Both the position numbers and the translations under genes were made by a program. From Solwaraspora sp. WMMA2056 (GTDB lineage Bacteria; Actinomycetota; Actinomycetes; Mycobacteriales; Micromonosporaceae): a stretch of 64,000 nucleotides of DNA. The notes under the pieces were generated by a model. The model was not told where the DNA came from. It worked only from the letters and a program-made list of their open reading frames with translations, and searched no databases. The DNA lies in assembly GCF_030345095.1 (NCBI RefSeq), contig NZ_CP128360.1, forward strand, positions 806,001-870,000. Direction: 5' to 3'. Positions 63,867 to 64,000 of this stretch are shown here, one piece after another; the first letter of the stretch is position 1, and every line of letters starts with the position of its first letter.

Positions 63867-64000
63867 ATGAACCTGATCTCCACCGCGACCACCACGGACG
63901 AGGCCCACCGCGCAGCCGCCGTCGCAGTCCTCCCGGTGGGCAGCTTCGAACAACACGGCACCCATCTCCCGCTGACCACCGACACCATCGTGGCCAGCGC
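63867..64000 (+). CDS. Creatininase-family protein, N-terminus only
   Basis: The first 44 residues of a gene that runs past the window end. It reads MNLISTATTTDEA, then VAVLPVGSFEQHGTHLPLTT and DTIVAS. The motif PVGSFEQHGTHLPL with Glu and His is the metal-binding start of the creatininase/MftE family. GTG 63861, overlapping the regulator stop, is an alternative start. Its coupling to the regulator places it in the lanthipeptide region; a role as leader peptidase is possible since the family includes the mycofactocin peptidase MftE, but this is inference. Confidence 0.8.
   Translation, partial: MNLISTATTTDEAHRAAAVAVLPVGSFEQHGTHLPLTTDTIVAS

Overview
The window is chromosomal DNA from a high-GC actinobacterium. 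Third codon positions are almost all G or C, starts are often GTG, and genes commonly overlap as ATGA or GTGA. XRE/DUF397 pairs, DUF3151, FxLD lanthipeptide genes and many twin-arginine-free Sec proteins and lipoproteins point to Micromonosporaceae (Micromonospora-like); genus or species cannot be fixed from sequence alone. No rRNA, tRNA or CRISPR array was seen.

Layout. 0-10.9 kb: an epimerase/TetR divergent pair with palindromic operators, a MacAB-type efflux operon with two adaptors in tandem, a lipoprotein, an NAD epimerase, a winged-helix/hydrolase fusion and a secreted I36-like protein. 11.0-35.5 kb: a class 1 DISARM anti-phage system on the minus strand, read drmD-drmMI-(10.8 kb cargo)-drmA-drmB-drmC. 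The gene order is canonical, but the locus is split by accessory DNA of visibly softer base composition. The cargo (17.3-28.1 kb) holds a 2OG oxygenase, a TPR/membrane gene broken by a complete IS630-family element, a PP2C-like phosphatase, a Nudix hydrolase, a DprA-like/DUF433 operon, an XRE/DUF397 regulator pair, an orphan VapB-like antitoxin, and a frameshifted SCP1.201-type deaminase toxin followed by an intact Imm1-type immunity gene. A RelE-like/UvrD helicase fusion sits divergently at the upstream edge (35.7-37.8 kb).

37.8-49.2 kb: lipoprotein and secreted proteins, a NarL-type two-component system divergent from an ABC exporter it probably controls, a secreted Cys/His-domain protein, DinB, a secreted S1 protease, an FAD monooxygenase and a ferric-reductase-like flavocytochrome. 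49.4-55.8 kb: housekeeping-like genes (purA, a diacylglycerol-kinase-like protein, a proline-rich ParA/MinD ATPase, DUF3151, LOG family). 55.8-64 kb: an FxLD-type class I lanthipeptide cluster (SpaB_C-like protein, LanC, LanB, precursor, PCMT-like methyltransferase), with a divergent XRE/TPR-like regulator and the start of a creatininase-family gene.

How they work together. The DISARM genes would act as one restriction-like defence complex, with DrmMI marking self DNA. The cargo adds candidate conflict genes, two of which have decayed. The lanthipeptide genes form one minus-strand operon in which a hairpin behind the precursor gene probably sets its expression above that of lanB. Several perfect hairpins (10981, 37842, 43275, 53853, 54465, 60607) mark transcription-unit ends. 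Starts were chosen by eye from ribosome binding sites and overlaps and could be wrong by a few codons.
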